Source: Hylemonella sp. UBA6679
GTDB lineage: Bacteria; Pseudomonadota; Gammaproteobacteria; Burkholderiales; Burkholderiaceae_C
DNA length: 64,000 bases
NCBI GenBank assembly: GCA_002454975.1
Contig: DKJZ01000013.1
Location: 1 to 64,000 of the forward strand
Reading direction: 5' to 3'
Under the pieces are notes generated by a model. It saw only the letters and a list, made by a program, of their open reading frames with translations, was not told the DNA's origin and did no database searches. Within the stretch, counting starts at the first letter, position 1; each line of letters begins with the position of its first letter. Shown here piece by piece: positions 52,401 through 60,138 of this stretch. A program made the position numbers and the translations under genes.

Positions 52401-53034
52401 AGACAAAGTGATGCACGAGCAAGGCTTGGTGTCGGTGCTGCGCACCTTGCACGACGAGCTCGATGCCGCTGTGCTGCAAGCCTACGGCTGGGCTGACCTG
52501 GGCCTCGCTCCCCAAGACGAAGCTGCCCGCGCCGCCTGGACCGATGCCCTCTTGCACCGGCTGGTCGACCTCAACACACGCCGCGCCGCCGAAGAAGCCC
52601 AAGGCACCGTGCGCTGGCTGCGCCCCGAGTTTCAAAACCCTGACGTCGCTGTAGCCGCATCCGGATCTGCAACCCAGCACGGCTCAAGCACTGTGGCACC
52701 GATGTTTGAGCAAACCGACATGGACCTCTCAAACGACACCACCGACAGCGACACCGACACCCAAGCCGGCCCAACAACGGGAACAGGCCAAGACGCTGCC
52801 ACGAAGCTTACGATGGTTGCGCAGTTGGCTTGGCCGGCCACCTTACCTGAACAAATCAAGGCCGTGGCGCAAGTTTTGAGCAACGCAGCCACCCCGCTGG
52901 ACACGGAGGCCATCGCCGCGCACTTCAAAGCCCGCGGCCGCTGGCGCGACCGTCTACCCATCATTCTGGAAACCCTGGTTGCCCTCGGCCGCGCGCAAAC
53001 CCGTGGCGAAAATCAGTGGCAAGGCACGGGTTAA
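49459..53034 (+). CDS. MmeI-like (Type IIL) single-chain restriction endonuclease / adenine methyltransferase
   Basis: A 1191-residue fusion. The N-terminal nuclease has Asp71-x9-Glu81-x-Lys83 in RRVDCYKRGHFILEAKKLK, the same spacing and nearly the same numbering as MmeI. A helical connector follows (FLTRCLFSMFAEDVGLLPAS), then GAHYTPRAYVERLI. The methyltransferase has motif I VLDPACGSGNFLY (Asp413) and motif IV GNPPFIGA (Asn577-Phe580), typical of N6-adenine enzymes. The specificity domain, residues about 727-920, has the MmeI-like run NWWIFGEPRKVLR, RYIATVETSKHRVFQF and CFETFPFP. A winged-helix-like tail follows a Ser/Thr/Asp-rich linker. GC falls to about 47% over 51901-52200. Such enzymes both cut and methylate, so no separate methylase gene is needed. 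It stands alone between ychF and a PRTase. Confidence 0.88.
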   Translation: MTDTTAAIERFITRWTATTASELATAQTFVMDLCELLGVDKPHATADQEYMFERPLKEAHGDGSLSDRRVDCYKRGHFILEAKKLKAGHHTKGYDDALLRAHAQAQNYARALPAHEGRPPFIMVVDVGKVIQLFAEFSRSGGNYTPFPDPRSHQIKLDDLRDEKIRQRLRLLWTEPMALDPSRANAEVTREVASVLAGVAKSLEADGHPPLQVGAFLTRCLFSMFAEDVGLLPASGQGKGAFSELLHRHREEPHTLQRMMQALWADMDRGGFSAALAKDVLKFNGKLFKASQADGYALLLNRTQIDHLLAAARASWTEVEPAIFGTLLERALDPVERHALGAHYTPRAYVERLIFPTVIEPLRAQWSDAQAAALLLANEANALEGKKRDDKLTEARAQVREFHHHLCQVRVLDPACGSGNFLYVTLEHLKRLEGEVLNLLDALGDSQETLGLEGQTVTLQQLRGIELNTRAAALAELVLWIGYLQWQARTVGVSNIAEPVVHDYGNIENRDAVLAYDRAEPAVDAQGKTLTRWDGVSYKPHPVTGLPVPNEQAQTLQWHYVNPRKAPWPAADFIVGNPPFIGASTMRASLGDGYVQALRSTWPEVPESADLVMYWWHHAAQTVSEGHAQRFGLITTNSIKQTFNRRVVQAALPKLSLVFAIADHPWVDSANGAAVRIAMTVAQAGAHEGRLLTVNSETTQDDGEVAVRLSESRGLLHADLRTGADVSSVKPLKANLGISTPGVKLHGAGFIVTRQEAAALGLGQVPGLEKHIRQYRNGRDLTATPRDVMVIDLFGLSAEEARQRFPAAYQCVLEKVKPERDQNNRATYKDNWWIFGEPRKVLRVQVEDLYRYIATVETSKHRVFQFLDANVLPDNMLIAIASRDALLLGVLTSQVHNSWSLTMGGTLEDRPRYNKTRCFETFPFPAEDTGLTPELTERIRALAEQLDALRKTQQAAHPELTLTGMYNVLEKLRSGEALSAKDKVMHEQGLVSVLRTLHDELDAAVLQAYGWADLGLAPQDEAARAAWTDALLHRLVDLNTRRAAEEAQGTVRWLRPEFQNPDVAVAASGSATQHGSSTVAPMFEQTDMDLSNDTTDSDTDTQAGPTTGTGQDAATKLTMVAQLAWPATLPEQIKAVAQVLSNAATPLDTEAIAAHFKARGRWRDRLPIILETLVALGRAQTRGENQWQGTG

Positions 53035-53059
53035 ATATCAAGCCCCTTGCTTTTTAAGC

Positions 53060-53830
53060 TCATCCAATCTGGGCTGAAGGGTCGAGGCGAACTCCTTTTG
53101 AACGAAGACGGAGATCGATTTCTTGCCTTGCCTTAGCAACTCGATTTCTGATTTCGTCAACCGATCGGAAACCAACGAGGTACTGCGCTTCGTTGGCTGT
53201 GAGAGCACCGACTGCGATGCCAAATGTTTTGACGATGTCATGTCCGAACCTCGCTTCGAGCAATTTAAGCGTCCGTTGCTCTGGCTGTAAAGATTTATTT
53301 CTGCCAGCATTCACCAAGATGAACACATCTTCAACCTTGCCGCCATGAGTCTGAATGTAGTGCGCTAACTCTGCCAATGTCCCACCGAGGCTTGTAACAT
53401 CATCAACTAGGACATAGCTTCGACCTTGATCCACTCTGCCTTGAAATTCCGGGCGTGAAATCAAACGTTCCATTGGATCAGCGCCTGTATGGTACACCTT
53501 TGTGGTTTGAACAATCTCCTGGTCTGCGATCGCTCCGCAGACTAAGGAGCTGACCTCTGCCAACACCTGAGGAATGGCGTTATCACCCGTCGCCTCTTTA
53601 GCATGTGGCGCCACAAAAACACAGTCACGTCCAAATCGATCGCGATGCTTGTAGATGGTTTCTAAAGCCAGATCACCGATCAGTTCGATGGCATGCGACG
53701 TACTGCCCGCCTTGGCCTCCAAATAGGAAGGATGCTGTTTGATACCTTGGTCATTATCAAACAGATAAAGCGGCTTTATCTGCGCTGGCATGCCCAAAGA
53801 ACGAAGCTGAGATGGCTTAAGGACATTCAT
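53060..53830 (-). CDS. phosphoribosyltransferase-family protein, role unknown
   Basis: A 256-residue type I PRTase-like protein. The PRPP loop is RSYVLVDDVTSLGGTLAELA. Upstream, RDCVFVAPHAKEATGDNAIPQVLA resembles the flexible region, and IVQTTKVYHTGADPMERL follows. The C-terminus ALTANEAQYLVGFRSVDEIR is helical. It matches none of the common pathway PRTases (pyrE, upp, apt, hpt, prs) well enough to name. GC is visibly lower than in its neighbours (about 50%), as in the specificity part of the restriction gene it converges on, 25 bases away. It follows slyX by 17 bases. Salvage, DNA-modification or defence roles are all open. Confidence 0.8.
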   Translation of the reverse strand: MNVLKPSQLRSLGMPAQIKPLYLFDNDQGIKQHPSYLEAKAGSTSHAIELIGDLALETIYKHRDRFGRDCVFVAPHAKEATGDNAIPQVLAEVSSLVCGAIADQEIVQTTKVYHTGADPMERLISRPEFQGRVDQGRSYVLVDDVTSLGGTLAELAHYIQTHGGKVEDVFILVNAGRNKSLQPEQRTLKLLEARFGHDIVKTFGIAVGALTANEAQYLVGFRSVDEIRNRVAKARQEIDLRLRSKGVRLDPSAQIG

Positions 53831-53847
53831 GGCGCAACCATTGACCT

Positions 53848-54075
53848 TCAGTAATGCGGCGGCAACTCATGCCCAGTTGATGCCGCACCCGAGCCGGGCT
53901 CGGGCATGTGATCGCGAAGTTGCACCACTTGCTGCTTGAGCCAATCTATCTCGTCTTGCTGGCGGATGATGACTTGGTTGAGTTGCTCGACCGTGTCTTC
54001 GGCAAAGCTGGCTTTGATTTCCAAGGCCTCCAGGCGGTCTTGCAAGGCTTGCAGCACGGCGGGCTCAGCGTTCAT
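53848..54075 (-). CDS. slyX: SlyX family protein
   Basis: A 75-residue coiled-coil protein. The heptad-like stretch LQALQDRLEALEIKASFAED is followed by LNQVIIRQQDEIDWLKQQVV, and the C-terminus ends in the family-typical PPHY. ATG 54075 lies one base after the MOSC gene stop, so translation is coupled; a longer frame to 54141 lies inside the MOSC gene. Its function is unknown; in enterobacteria it lies near the peptidyl-prolyl isomerase gene slyD. Confidence 0.9.
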   Translation of the reverse strand: MNAEPAVLQALQDRLEALEIKASFAEDTVEQLNQVIIRQQDEIDWLKQQVVQLRDHMPEPGSGAASTGHELPPHY

Positions 54076-54076
54076 C

Positions 54077-54982
54077 TCAGTTCCCAAACACGTCGTTGAG
54101 GCGCACGGCCTGGCCCACGCGAAGCACGCTGTCGAGCCCACCGAGCACCAGCGCGTTAACCCCCAAGGCCACCGCGCCGCCGAGTTGCGGCTTGCGCCGG
54201 TAGCTCTCCAGCAGCTGGTTGACGGCCGGGCTGGGTTGCGCGGTGTTTGGGTCGATGCCCGGGATGCTGCAGCGCGGGCAAGGTTTGACCAACTTGAGTT
54301 GCGCCTCTTCGGGGTCGGCGGCCAGGGTGAGCACGTCCACCTCGTCTTCGCCGTAAGCTTCCAGGCCAGACAGCACGATGTTGGGCCGAAAGCGCGCCCA
54401 GCTGACCGCCTCTTGGCCGGCAGCGGCCAAACGCGCGTTGATGTCTGCCAAGGTGGCCTCGCTGCTCACCAGCAGCGGGAACCCATCGCTGAAGGCGTTG
54501 AGTGAGGCGTGGCCTTGCGTCCAAGCCGCATCACTTGGGCGGCGGTGATCGGGGTCAAAGCGCACCAGGCGCAGTTTTTCGCCCGCAGCACCAGGCAAAC
54601 CGGTGTCGGTCATGGACAAAAAGTCGGTGAACCATTGCGCGGCCACATCGCCCATGTCGTAGGCGGCCACCTCGTCGTCCCACACCCGCACTCGCACTGG
54701 GGCTTGCACGGTGTCAATCTGCAGGTGCAAGGCGAGCATGCCCGGGGCACGCAGCACCAGGTCTTGGTGTTTGAGCTGGGGTTGCACCAAAGCCAGGCGC
54801 GGGTATTCGCGCTGCGAGACAAACTCGCCGTGCGCATCCACCACCATCCAGGCGCGGTCAAGGTCCAGCCCGGTTTCGGTGAGCACAGCCTCATGCACGG
54901 CCACGCCTGCGCAAGATTTCACGGGGTAAATGAAGAGCCCGGCAACCGTCACGGGCGACTTGAGAGCAGCAGATTCAGACAC
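54077..54982 (-). CDS. MOSC domain protein (molybdenum cofactor sulfurase C-terminal-like)
   Basis: A 301-residue protein with a MOSC N-terminal beta-barrel (AGLFIYPVKSCAGVAVHEAV) and a MOSC domain whose conserved cysteine lies in LVKPCPRCSIPGIDPNTA. FRPNIVLSGLEAYGEDEV is also typical. The family binds molybdenum cofactor and includes mARC-like N-oxide reductases such as YcbX, which detoxify N-hydroxylated compounds; no ferredoxin domain is present here. It is divergent from the UbiH-type gene and is followed immediately by slyX. Confidence 0.9.
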   Translation of the reverse strand: MSESAALKSPVTVAGLFIYPVKSCAGVAVHEAVLTETGLDLDRAWMVVDAHGEFVSQREYPRLALVQPQLKHQDLVLRAPGMLALHLQIDTVQAPVRVRVWDDEVAAYDMGDVAAQWFTDFLSMTDTGLPGAAGEKLRLVRFDPDHRRPSDAAWTQGHASLNAFSDGFPLLVSSEATLADINARLAAAGQEAVSWARFRPNIVLSGLEAYGEDEVDVLTLAADPEEAQLKLVKPCPRCSIPGIDPNTAQPSPAVNQLLESYRRKPQLGGAVALGVNALVLGGLDSVLRVGQAVRLNDVFGN

Positions 54983-55025
54983 GCTGGAGCCTTTTTGACC
55001 AAAAACCTTATTCTGCCCTGCCTTC

Positions 55026-55031
55026 TACAAT
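55026..55031 (+). promoter_or_regulatory. candidate -10 box directly before the UbiH-type gene
   Basis: TACAAT ends seven bases before ATG 55038. Transcription would then start at or next to the start codon, suggesting a leaderless message. No -35 at the usual distance is seen, and no Shine-Dalgarno lies between. Confidence 0.35.
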
Positions 55032-55037
55032 GAGACC

Positions 55038-56174
55038 ATGGCTTGGGACATTTGCATACACGGCGACGGCATCACGGGCAACACATTGGCTTTGCTGCTT
55101 GCGCAGCAGCGTTTGCGCGTGGGTTTGGTGGGCAGTGCCAAGTCCGCTGCCAGCACCGATGTGCGCGCCTACGCCCTCAATGCCGCTTCCCGACAGACCC
55201 TGCAAAGCCTGGGCGCTTGGCCCGAGGCAGCAGACAACACATCAAGCAACACGCAACACACCACCCCAGTCACGGCCGTGCAGCGCATGCAGGTGTGGGG
55301 CGACGACGGCGGCCAAATTTCTTTTGATGCCCGCAGCCTGGGGCAAGACGCCCTGAGCTGGATTGTGGACGTGCCCGTGCTCGAACACACCCTGCACCAA
55401 GCCGTGGCCGCCCAGCCCCTGATTGAGCGCACCACCTCGCTCGGCCCGGCCAAATTGCATGTGGTCTGCGAGGGCAAAGCCAGCGCCTTGCGCACGCAAC
55501 TGGGCGTTGAATTTGAAGCCTGGCCCTACCCGCACCACGCCTTGGCCACGCGCTTGCACAGCGAGCAAGGCCACGGCGGCGTGGCACGGCAGTGGTTCAG
55601 CGGGGGCGATATTTTGGCCTTGCTGCCCATGGACGGCGCGCAGGGCCACATGGTGGGCGTGGTGTGGTCCACCAGCCCAGCACAGGCCGCGCAGTTTGCC
55701 GCTGGCGAGCCCCAGGCCTTGGCCGAGCATCTCAGCGCCATGAGCCACCACACCCTGGGCCAACTCACCCCCCTTGCACCTGCTGCGGTGTGGCCGCTGC
55801 AACGCGCCCAAGCCCGGCAATGGACGGGGCGCAGCGCGCTTGGCACCTGGGTGCTGGCCGGTGACGCCGCCCACACACTGCACCCACTGGCAGGCCAGGG
55901 CTTGAACCTGGGTTTGGCCGACGTTGCGCGGTTGGCTGCCCTGCTCAAAGCCCGCGATTTTTGGCGCCCGCTTGATGACGCGCGCTTGCTGCGCCGCTAC
56001 GAACGCGAACGCAAGGCTGCCACCTTGGCTTTGGTGGGTGGCACCGACGGTCTGCAATGGCTCTTTAGCCAACACAGCAGCCCGTGGGCCCAGGTGCGAA
56101 ACTGGGGCCTGAACCAAGTCAACCAAACCCTCCCCTTGAAGCAATGGCTGGCCAAACAGGCCATGAACCTATGA
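55038..56174 (+). CDS. UbiH/UbiF-type FAD-dependent hydroxylase
   Basis: A 378-residue flavoprotein monooxygenase, probably for ubiquinone ring hydroxylation. The FAD motif is ICIHGDGITGNTLALLLAQ, and the second FAD motif WVLAGDAAHTLHPLAGQGLN with LGLADV is the UbiH signature. The middle DG motif is altered: HVVCEGKASALR stands where family members have a DG pair before S and R. The ATG is at 55038. Its stop overlaps the dsbC start by four bases (ATGA), so the two are coupled. UbiH, UbiF and UbiI cannot be told apart here. Confidence 0.85.
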   Translation: MAWDICIHGDGITGNTLALLLAQQRLRVGLVGSAKSAASTDVRAYALNAASRQTLQSLGAWPEAADNTSSNTQHTTPVTAVQRMQVWGDDGGQISFDARSLGQDALSWIVDVPVLEHTLHQAVAAQPLIERTTSLGPAKLHVVCEGKASALRTQLGVEFEAWPYPHHALATRLHSEQGHGGVARQWFSGGDILALLPMDGAQGHMVGVVWSTSPAQAAQFAAGEPQALAEHLSAMSHHTLGQLTPLAPAAVWPLQRAQARQWTGRSALGTWVLAGDAAHTLHPLAGQGLNLGLADVARLAALLKARDFWRPLDDARLLRRYERERKAATLALVGGTDGLQWLFSQHSSPWAQVRNWGLNQVNQTLPLKQWLAKQAMNL

Positions 56175-56884
56175 AACACATGAAACTTCTGGTGCTGCTT
56201 GGCGCCCTCATCAGCACCTTGGCTGTGGGCCAGGAGGCCGCCATCCGCAAAAACCTTGCTGAACGCTTGCAGCTCAGCAAGGTCGACGAGGTCACCAAAA
56301 GCCCCATGGCAGGGGTGTTTGAGGTGCGTGTGGGCAACGATGTGTTCTACACCGACGAGCAGGCCAACTACCTGCTGCAAGGCCAGCTGTTTGACACCCG
56401 CTTGCGCAAAAACCTGACCGAAGAGCGCATTGAAAAGCTCACCGCCATCAACCCCAAAGACCTGCCCCTGAACGACGCGATGGTGGTGGTGCGTGGCAAC
56501 GGCCAGCGCAAACTGGTGGTGTTTGAAGACCCCAATTGCGGCTACTGCAAGCGCTTTGAAAAAGACTTGGAGAAGATCAACAACGTCACGGTCTACACCT
56601 ACCTCTACCCCATCTTGGGGCCAGACTCCACCGAGAAATCGCGCAACATTTGGTGCGCCAAAGACAAGAACAAAGCTTGGCAAGACTGGATGCTGCGCAA
56701 CATCACCCCACCCAGCGTGAGCTGTGATGTGAGCGCCATCACCCGCGCTTTAGAAATTGGGCGCAAGTACAAAATCACCGGCACGCCCACCCTGATTTTT
56801 GCCAACGGCACACGCGTGCCCGGCGCACTCAAGGGCGAAGACATTGAAAAAGCGCTGGTGGAAGCTAGCAAAACGCCGTCCTGA
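56171..56884 (+). CDS. dsbC: thiol:disulfide interchange protein DsbC
   Basis: Periplasmic disulfide isomerase of 237 residues. The signal peptide is MKHMKLLVLLGALISTLAVG. The N-terminal dimerisation domain follows (residues 25-85), then the thioredoxin-like domain with the active site Cys123-Gly-Tyr-Cys126 in FEDPNCGYCKRF and the cis-proline loop ITGTPTLIF. A second cysteine pair (NIWCAK and SVSCDV) matches the structural disulfide of DsbC. The ATG at 56171 overlaps the upstream stop. It is followed two bases later by the M61 peptidase gene. Confidence 0.94.
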   Translation: MKHMKLLVLLGALISTLAVGQEAAIRKNLAERLQLSKVDEVTKSPMAGVFEVRVGNDVFYTDEQANYLLQGQLFDTRLRKNLTEERIEKLTAINPKDLPLNDAMVVVRGNGQRKLVVFEDPNCGYCKRFEKDLEKINNVTVYTYLYPILGPDSTEKSRNIWCAKDKNKAWQDWMLRNITPPSVSCDVSAITRALEIGRKYKITGTPTLIFANGTRVPGALKGEDIEKALVEASKTPS

Positions 56885-56886
56885 GC

Positions 56887-58734
56887 ATGCCCAAGACCCC
56901 GCGCAGCACGCCCGTGCATTACACCGTCAGCTTAAGCCAGCCTCACACGCATTTGTTTGAGGTGAGCCTCACCATTGCGCAGCCCGCCAAACTGCAGCGC
57001 GTGAGCATGCCGGTGTGGATTCCTGGCTCGTACTTGGTGCGTGAGTTTGGGCGGCATGTGCAGGGCTTGCGCGCGCAGCAAGGCACGCAAGCTTTGGCGC
57101 CCGTGCAGTTGGACAAATGCACATGGGAAATCGCTTGCAAGCCGCGTCAACCCTTGGTGTTGCGCTATCAAATTTATGCGCAAGACAACTCTGTGCGGGC
57201 CGCTTGGCTGGACGCACAGCGGGCGTTTTTCAATGGCACGGGGGTGCTGTTGCGTGTGCACGGGCAAGAGCGCGCGGCCCATGACCTCACCCTGAGTACC
57301 GAAGGCGTTGACCCCTCTTGGCAAGTGGCCACAGGCCTGGCGCCCAGCAGCACCGATGCGCGTGGATTTGGTACCTACACAGCCGCCAACTACGACGAAC
57401 TGGCAGACTGCCCGGTGGAGATGGGCGCGTTTTGGCGCGGTCACTTCACGGCCTGCGGCATTGCGCATGAGTTTGTGGTGGCAGGTGCCACGGCGGCCTT
57501 TGACGGCGAGCGTCTGCTCAAAGACACCCAAGCCATTTGCGAGGCCGAGCTGATGTTTTGGCACGCGGGGGGCAAAGCGCCTTTTGAGCGGTATGTGTTC
57601 ATGCTCAACGCCACGCACGATGCCTACGGCGGCCTGGAGCACCGCAACTCCACCGCGCTGATTTGCTCGCGCAAAGACCTGCCGCAGCGCCCAGCCCCCC
57701 ACAAAGACACCACCCACAAGCCCGCCCCTTTGAACGAGGGCTACACCACGCTTTTGGGGCTGATCAGCCACGAGTACTTTCACACCTGGAACGTCAAGCG
57801 CCTGCGGCCCGCAGAATTCAAAAGCTACGACTACACCCAAGAAAACTACACGCAGCTGCTGTGGTTTTTTGAGGGCTTCACCAGCTATTACGACGACCTG
57901 CTTTTGCGCCGCGCTGGCCTGCTTGATGACGCGGCCTATGTCAAGCTGCTGAGCAAAACCATCAACCAGGTCATGCAAACCCCGGGGCGTTTGGTGCAGT
58001 CGGTTGCGCAAGCGAGTTTTGATGCCTGGGTGAAGTACTACCGCCAAGACGAAAACACGCCCAATGCCACGGTGAGCTACTACACCAAGGGCGCTTTGGT
58101 GGCGCTGTGCCTGGACTTGAGTTTGCGCAACACCGGCCACAGCCTGGACGAGGTCATGCGCGGCCTGTGGAAGCGCTGCAAAGCTGGCCCAATGGCCCAG
58201 GCCGATTTAGAGGCTGTGCTTTTGCGCCTGACCGGGCGTGACTGGTCCAAAGAGTTGGCCGCTTGGGTGCACAGCACGCAAGAGTTGCCGCTGCGCGACC
58301 TGCTCACGCAACATGGCCTAGAGGTGCACACCGACCCGGCCCAGTGGGCGCAGCGTTTAGGCTTGCGGGTGGCTGAGGCCAATGGCATCACCGTCAAAGT
58401 GGTGCTGCGTGGCGGCGCGGCTGAACTCGCCGGCTTCTCTGCGAACGATGAGTGGCTGGGCGTTGAGATTGCTATCGAATCAGAAGCAACAAACCCAGGT
58501 AAATCAAGGTCTAGAGGTAAAAAAGGCACAGTAACGCAACAAGCGTGGCGCTTGCACAAGCTCGATGAATTGCCGCTTTATTTGGGCGAGCACCGCCACT
58601 GCACGGCGATTGTGGCGCGTGACCGTCAGTTGCTCAAACTGCCGCTCACGGTGCCGGCCAGCACCGACGCGCAAAGCACCACTTGGCGCTTGAGCATCGC
58701 GCAGGCCGACAAAGTGAAGGCCTGGCTGGGCTGA
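56887..58734 (+). CDS. M61 family glycyl-aminopeptidase-like metallopeptidase with PDZ domain
   Basis: A 615-residue zinc peptidase. The N-terminal beta domain begins HYTVSLSQPHTHLFEVSLTI and contains MPVWIPGSYLVREFGRHVQG. The catalytic motif is HEYFHTWN (His295, Glu296, His299), with the third ligand in FFEGFTSYYDD. GGLEHRNS precedes it, and a PDZ domain lies near 490-590. No signal peptide is visible, so it is probably cytoplasmic. Codons 58471-58530 contain a copy of the dispersed repeat, adding a basic stretch (PGKSRSRGKKG) inside the PDZ region. Its stop is six bases from that of the convergent tyrS. Confidence 0.92.
   Translation: MPKTPRSTPVHYTVSLSQPHTHLFEVSLTIAQPAKLQRVSMPVWIPGSYLVREFGRHVQGLRAQQGTQALAPVQLDKCTWEIACKPRQPLVLRYQIYAQDNSVRAAWLDAQRAFFNGTGVLLRVHGQERAAHDLTLSTEGVDPSWQVATGLAPSSTDARGFGTYTAANYDELADCPVEMGAFWRGHFTACGIAHEFVVAGATAAFDGERLLKDTQAICEAELMFWHAGGKAPFERYVFMLNATHDAYGGLEHRNSTALICSRKDLPQRPAPHKDTTHKPAPLNEGYTTLLGLISHEYFHTWNVKRLRPAEFKSYDYTQENYTQLLWFFEGFTSYYDDLLLRRAGLLDDAAYVKLLSKTINQVMQTPGRLVQSVAQASFDAWVKYYRQDENTPNATVSYYTKGALVALCLDLSLRNTGHSLDEVMRGLWKRCKAGPMAQADLEAVLLRLTGRDWSKELAAWVHSTQELPLRDLLTQHGLEVHTDPAQWAQRLGLRVAEANGITVKVVLRGGAAELAGFSANDEWLGVEIAIESEATNPGKSRSRGKKGTVTQQAWRLHKLDELPLYLGEHRHCTAIVARDRQLLKLPLTVPASTDAQSTTWRLSIAQADKVKAWLG
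58471..58525 (+). repeat. dispersed 17+20 repeat, copy inside the M61 peptidase gene
   Basis: GCTATCGAATCAGAAGC (58471-58487), then exactly 20 bases, then GGTCTAGAGGTAAAAAAG from 58508. It is clearly lower in GC than the rest of the gene and encodes an in-frame Ser/Arg/Lys-rich insert. Confidence 0.75.
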
Positions 58735-58740
58735 AAAAAA

Positions 58741-59979
58741 TCAGGCCAGGGTTACGCGCTTGAACTTGCGCTTGCCCACCTGCAGCACATAGGTGCCTGC
58801 GCCAAGCTTGAGGCCTTTGTCGCTCACCACCGCAGAGTCCACGCGCACACCCCCGCCGTCAATCAAGCGGTTGCCTTCACCGCTGGAGGCGGCCAGGCCT
58901 GCGGTTTTCAAAAGCGCGCCAATGCCCATCTCGGCGCCATCCAGCGCAATGGTTTGTTCTTCAATCTCGTCGGGCACACCGCCTTTGCTGCGGTTGATGA
59001 AGTCCTGCTCGGCCGCATCGGCCGCTGCGCTTGAGTGAAAGCGCGCGGTGATTTCTTTGGCCAACATCACCTTGGCGTCTTTGGGGTTGCGACCACCCGC
59101 CACCTCGGCTTTGAGGGCCTCAATCTCGGCAATGCTCTTGAAGCTCAAGAGCGTGTACCAGCGCCACATCAACTCATCAGAAATCGAGAGCACCTTGGCA
59201 AACATGGTGTTGGCTGGCTCAGCAATGCCGATGTAGTTGTTTTTCGACTTGGACATTTTGTCCACGCCGTCCAGGCCTTCAAGCAGCGGCATGGTCAAGA
59301 TGCACTGCGGCTCTTGCCCGTACTCGGCTTGCAAATGGCGACCCATCAACAGGTTGAACTTTTGGTCGGTGCCACCCAATTCCAAATCGCTTTTGAGCGC
59401 CACCGAATCGTAGCCCTGCATCAGCGGGTACAAAAACTCGTGCACCGAAATCGGCGTGCCGGCCTTGAAGCGGTCGTGAAAATCGTTGCGCTCCATCATG
59501 CGCGCCACGGTGTACTTGGCCGCCAACTGGATCATGCCCATCGAGCCCAGGGGCAGCGACCACTCGCTGTTGTAGCGAATCTCGGTTTTGGCCGGGTCCA
59601 GCACCAGGCTGGCTTGGCGGTAATAGGTCTCGGCGTTGGCCTTGATTTGCTCGGGCGTGAGCGGCGGGCGGGTGCTGTTGCGACCCGACGGGTCGCCAAT
59701 CAGGCTGGTGAAGTCGCCAATCAGAAAAATCACCTGGTGCCCCAAGTCTTGCAGCTGGCGCATCTTGTTGAGCACCACGGTGTGGCCAATGTGGATGTCG
59801 GGCGCCGTGGGGTCAAGCCCCAATTTGATGCGCAATGGCACCCCTTTGGCCTCAGATGTCTGCAGTTTACGCACCCAATCGGCTTGCGGGATGAGCTCGT
59901 CGCAGCCGCGCAGGGTCACGGCCAGGGCCTCCTGGACGCGGTCAGACAGGGCTATTTCTGGGCTTTGGGCTTGATTCAT
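58741..59979 (-). CDS. tyrS: tyrosyl-tRNA synthetase
   Basis: Charges tRNA-Tyr. The 412 residues contain the class I motifs HIGH (63-66, in PDIHIGHTVVLNKMRQ) and KMSKSKNNYIG. They also have the tyrosine-site GGTDQKFNLLMGR and IGDFTSLIGDPSGRNSTRPP, and end in a short S4 RNA-binding domain (GLAASSGEGNRLIDGGGVRV). The length and sequence fit the TyrZ-like bacterial branch. The start is ATG 59979. It is divergent from the M23 peptidase gene, with 159 bases between. Confidence 0.97.
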   Translation of the reverse strand: MNQAQSPEIALSDRVQEALAVTLRGCDELIPQADWVRKLQTSEAKGVPLRIKLGLDPTAPDIHIGHTVVLNKMRQLQDLGHQVIFLIGDFTSLIGDPSGRNSTRPPLTPEQIKANAETYYRQASLVLDPAKTEIRYNSEWSLPLGSMGMIQLAAKYTVARMMERNDFHDRFKAGTPISVHEFLYPLMQGYDSVALKSDLELGGTDQKFNLLMGRHLQAEYGQEPQCILTMPLLEGLDGVDKMSKSKNNYIGIAEPANTMFAKVLSISDELMWRWYTLLSFKSIAEIEALKAEVAGGRNPKDAKVMLAKEITARFHSSAAADAAEQDFINRSKGGVPDEIEEQTIALDGAEMGIGALLKTAGLAASSGEGNRLIDGGGVRVDSAVVSDKGLKLGAGTYVLQVGKRKFKRVTLA

Positions 59980-60016
59980 AAGGGTTTTTTCCGGGGTCCG
60001 ACCCCCTTGGGGCGGC

Positions 60017-60022
60017 TACAAT
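60017..60022 (+). promoter_or_regulatory. candidate -10 box for the M23 peptidase gene
   Basis: TACAAT in the context GGCTACAATCG, a form frequent at betaproteobacterial promoters, lies 117 bases before the TTG start in the tyrS/M23 gap. No clear -35 is seen. Confidence 0.35.
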
Positions 60023-60138
60023 CGTGATTTTAGTGGCTGCGCCATGCATGGCCTGTTTTGCAGCTGGCATACAGCTTGCAAAGACAGTCGCAAAACCCAA
60101 GGCATAGCACCAGCCCCACCACAACAGAGTAGACAGAT

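Noticed and set aside
53038..53310. A 90-codon frame overlapping the end of the PRTase gene on the same strand
   Set aside because: Codon by codon, the PRTase frame gives the family-like C-terminus ALTANEAQYLVGFRSVDE. The alternative frame overruns the stop by only about 20 bases and has no ribosome site.
49459..53830. Prophage or integrative element
   Set aside because: No integrase, tRNA attachment site, direct repeats or phage structural genes are visible around the R-M and PRTase genes.
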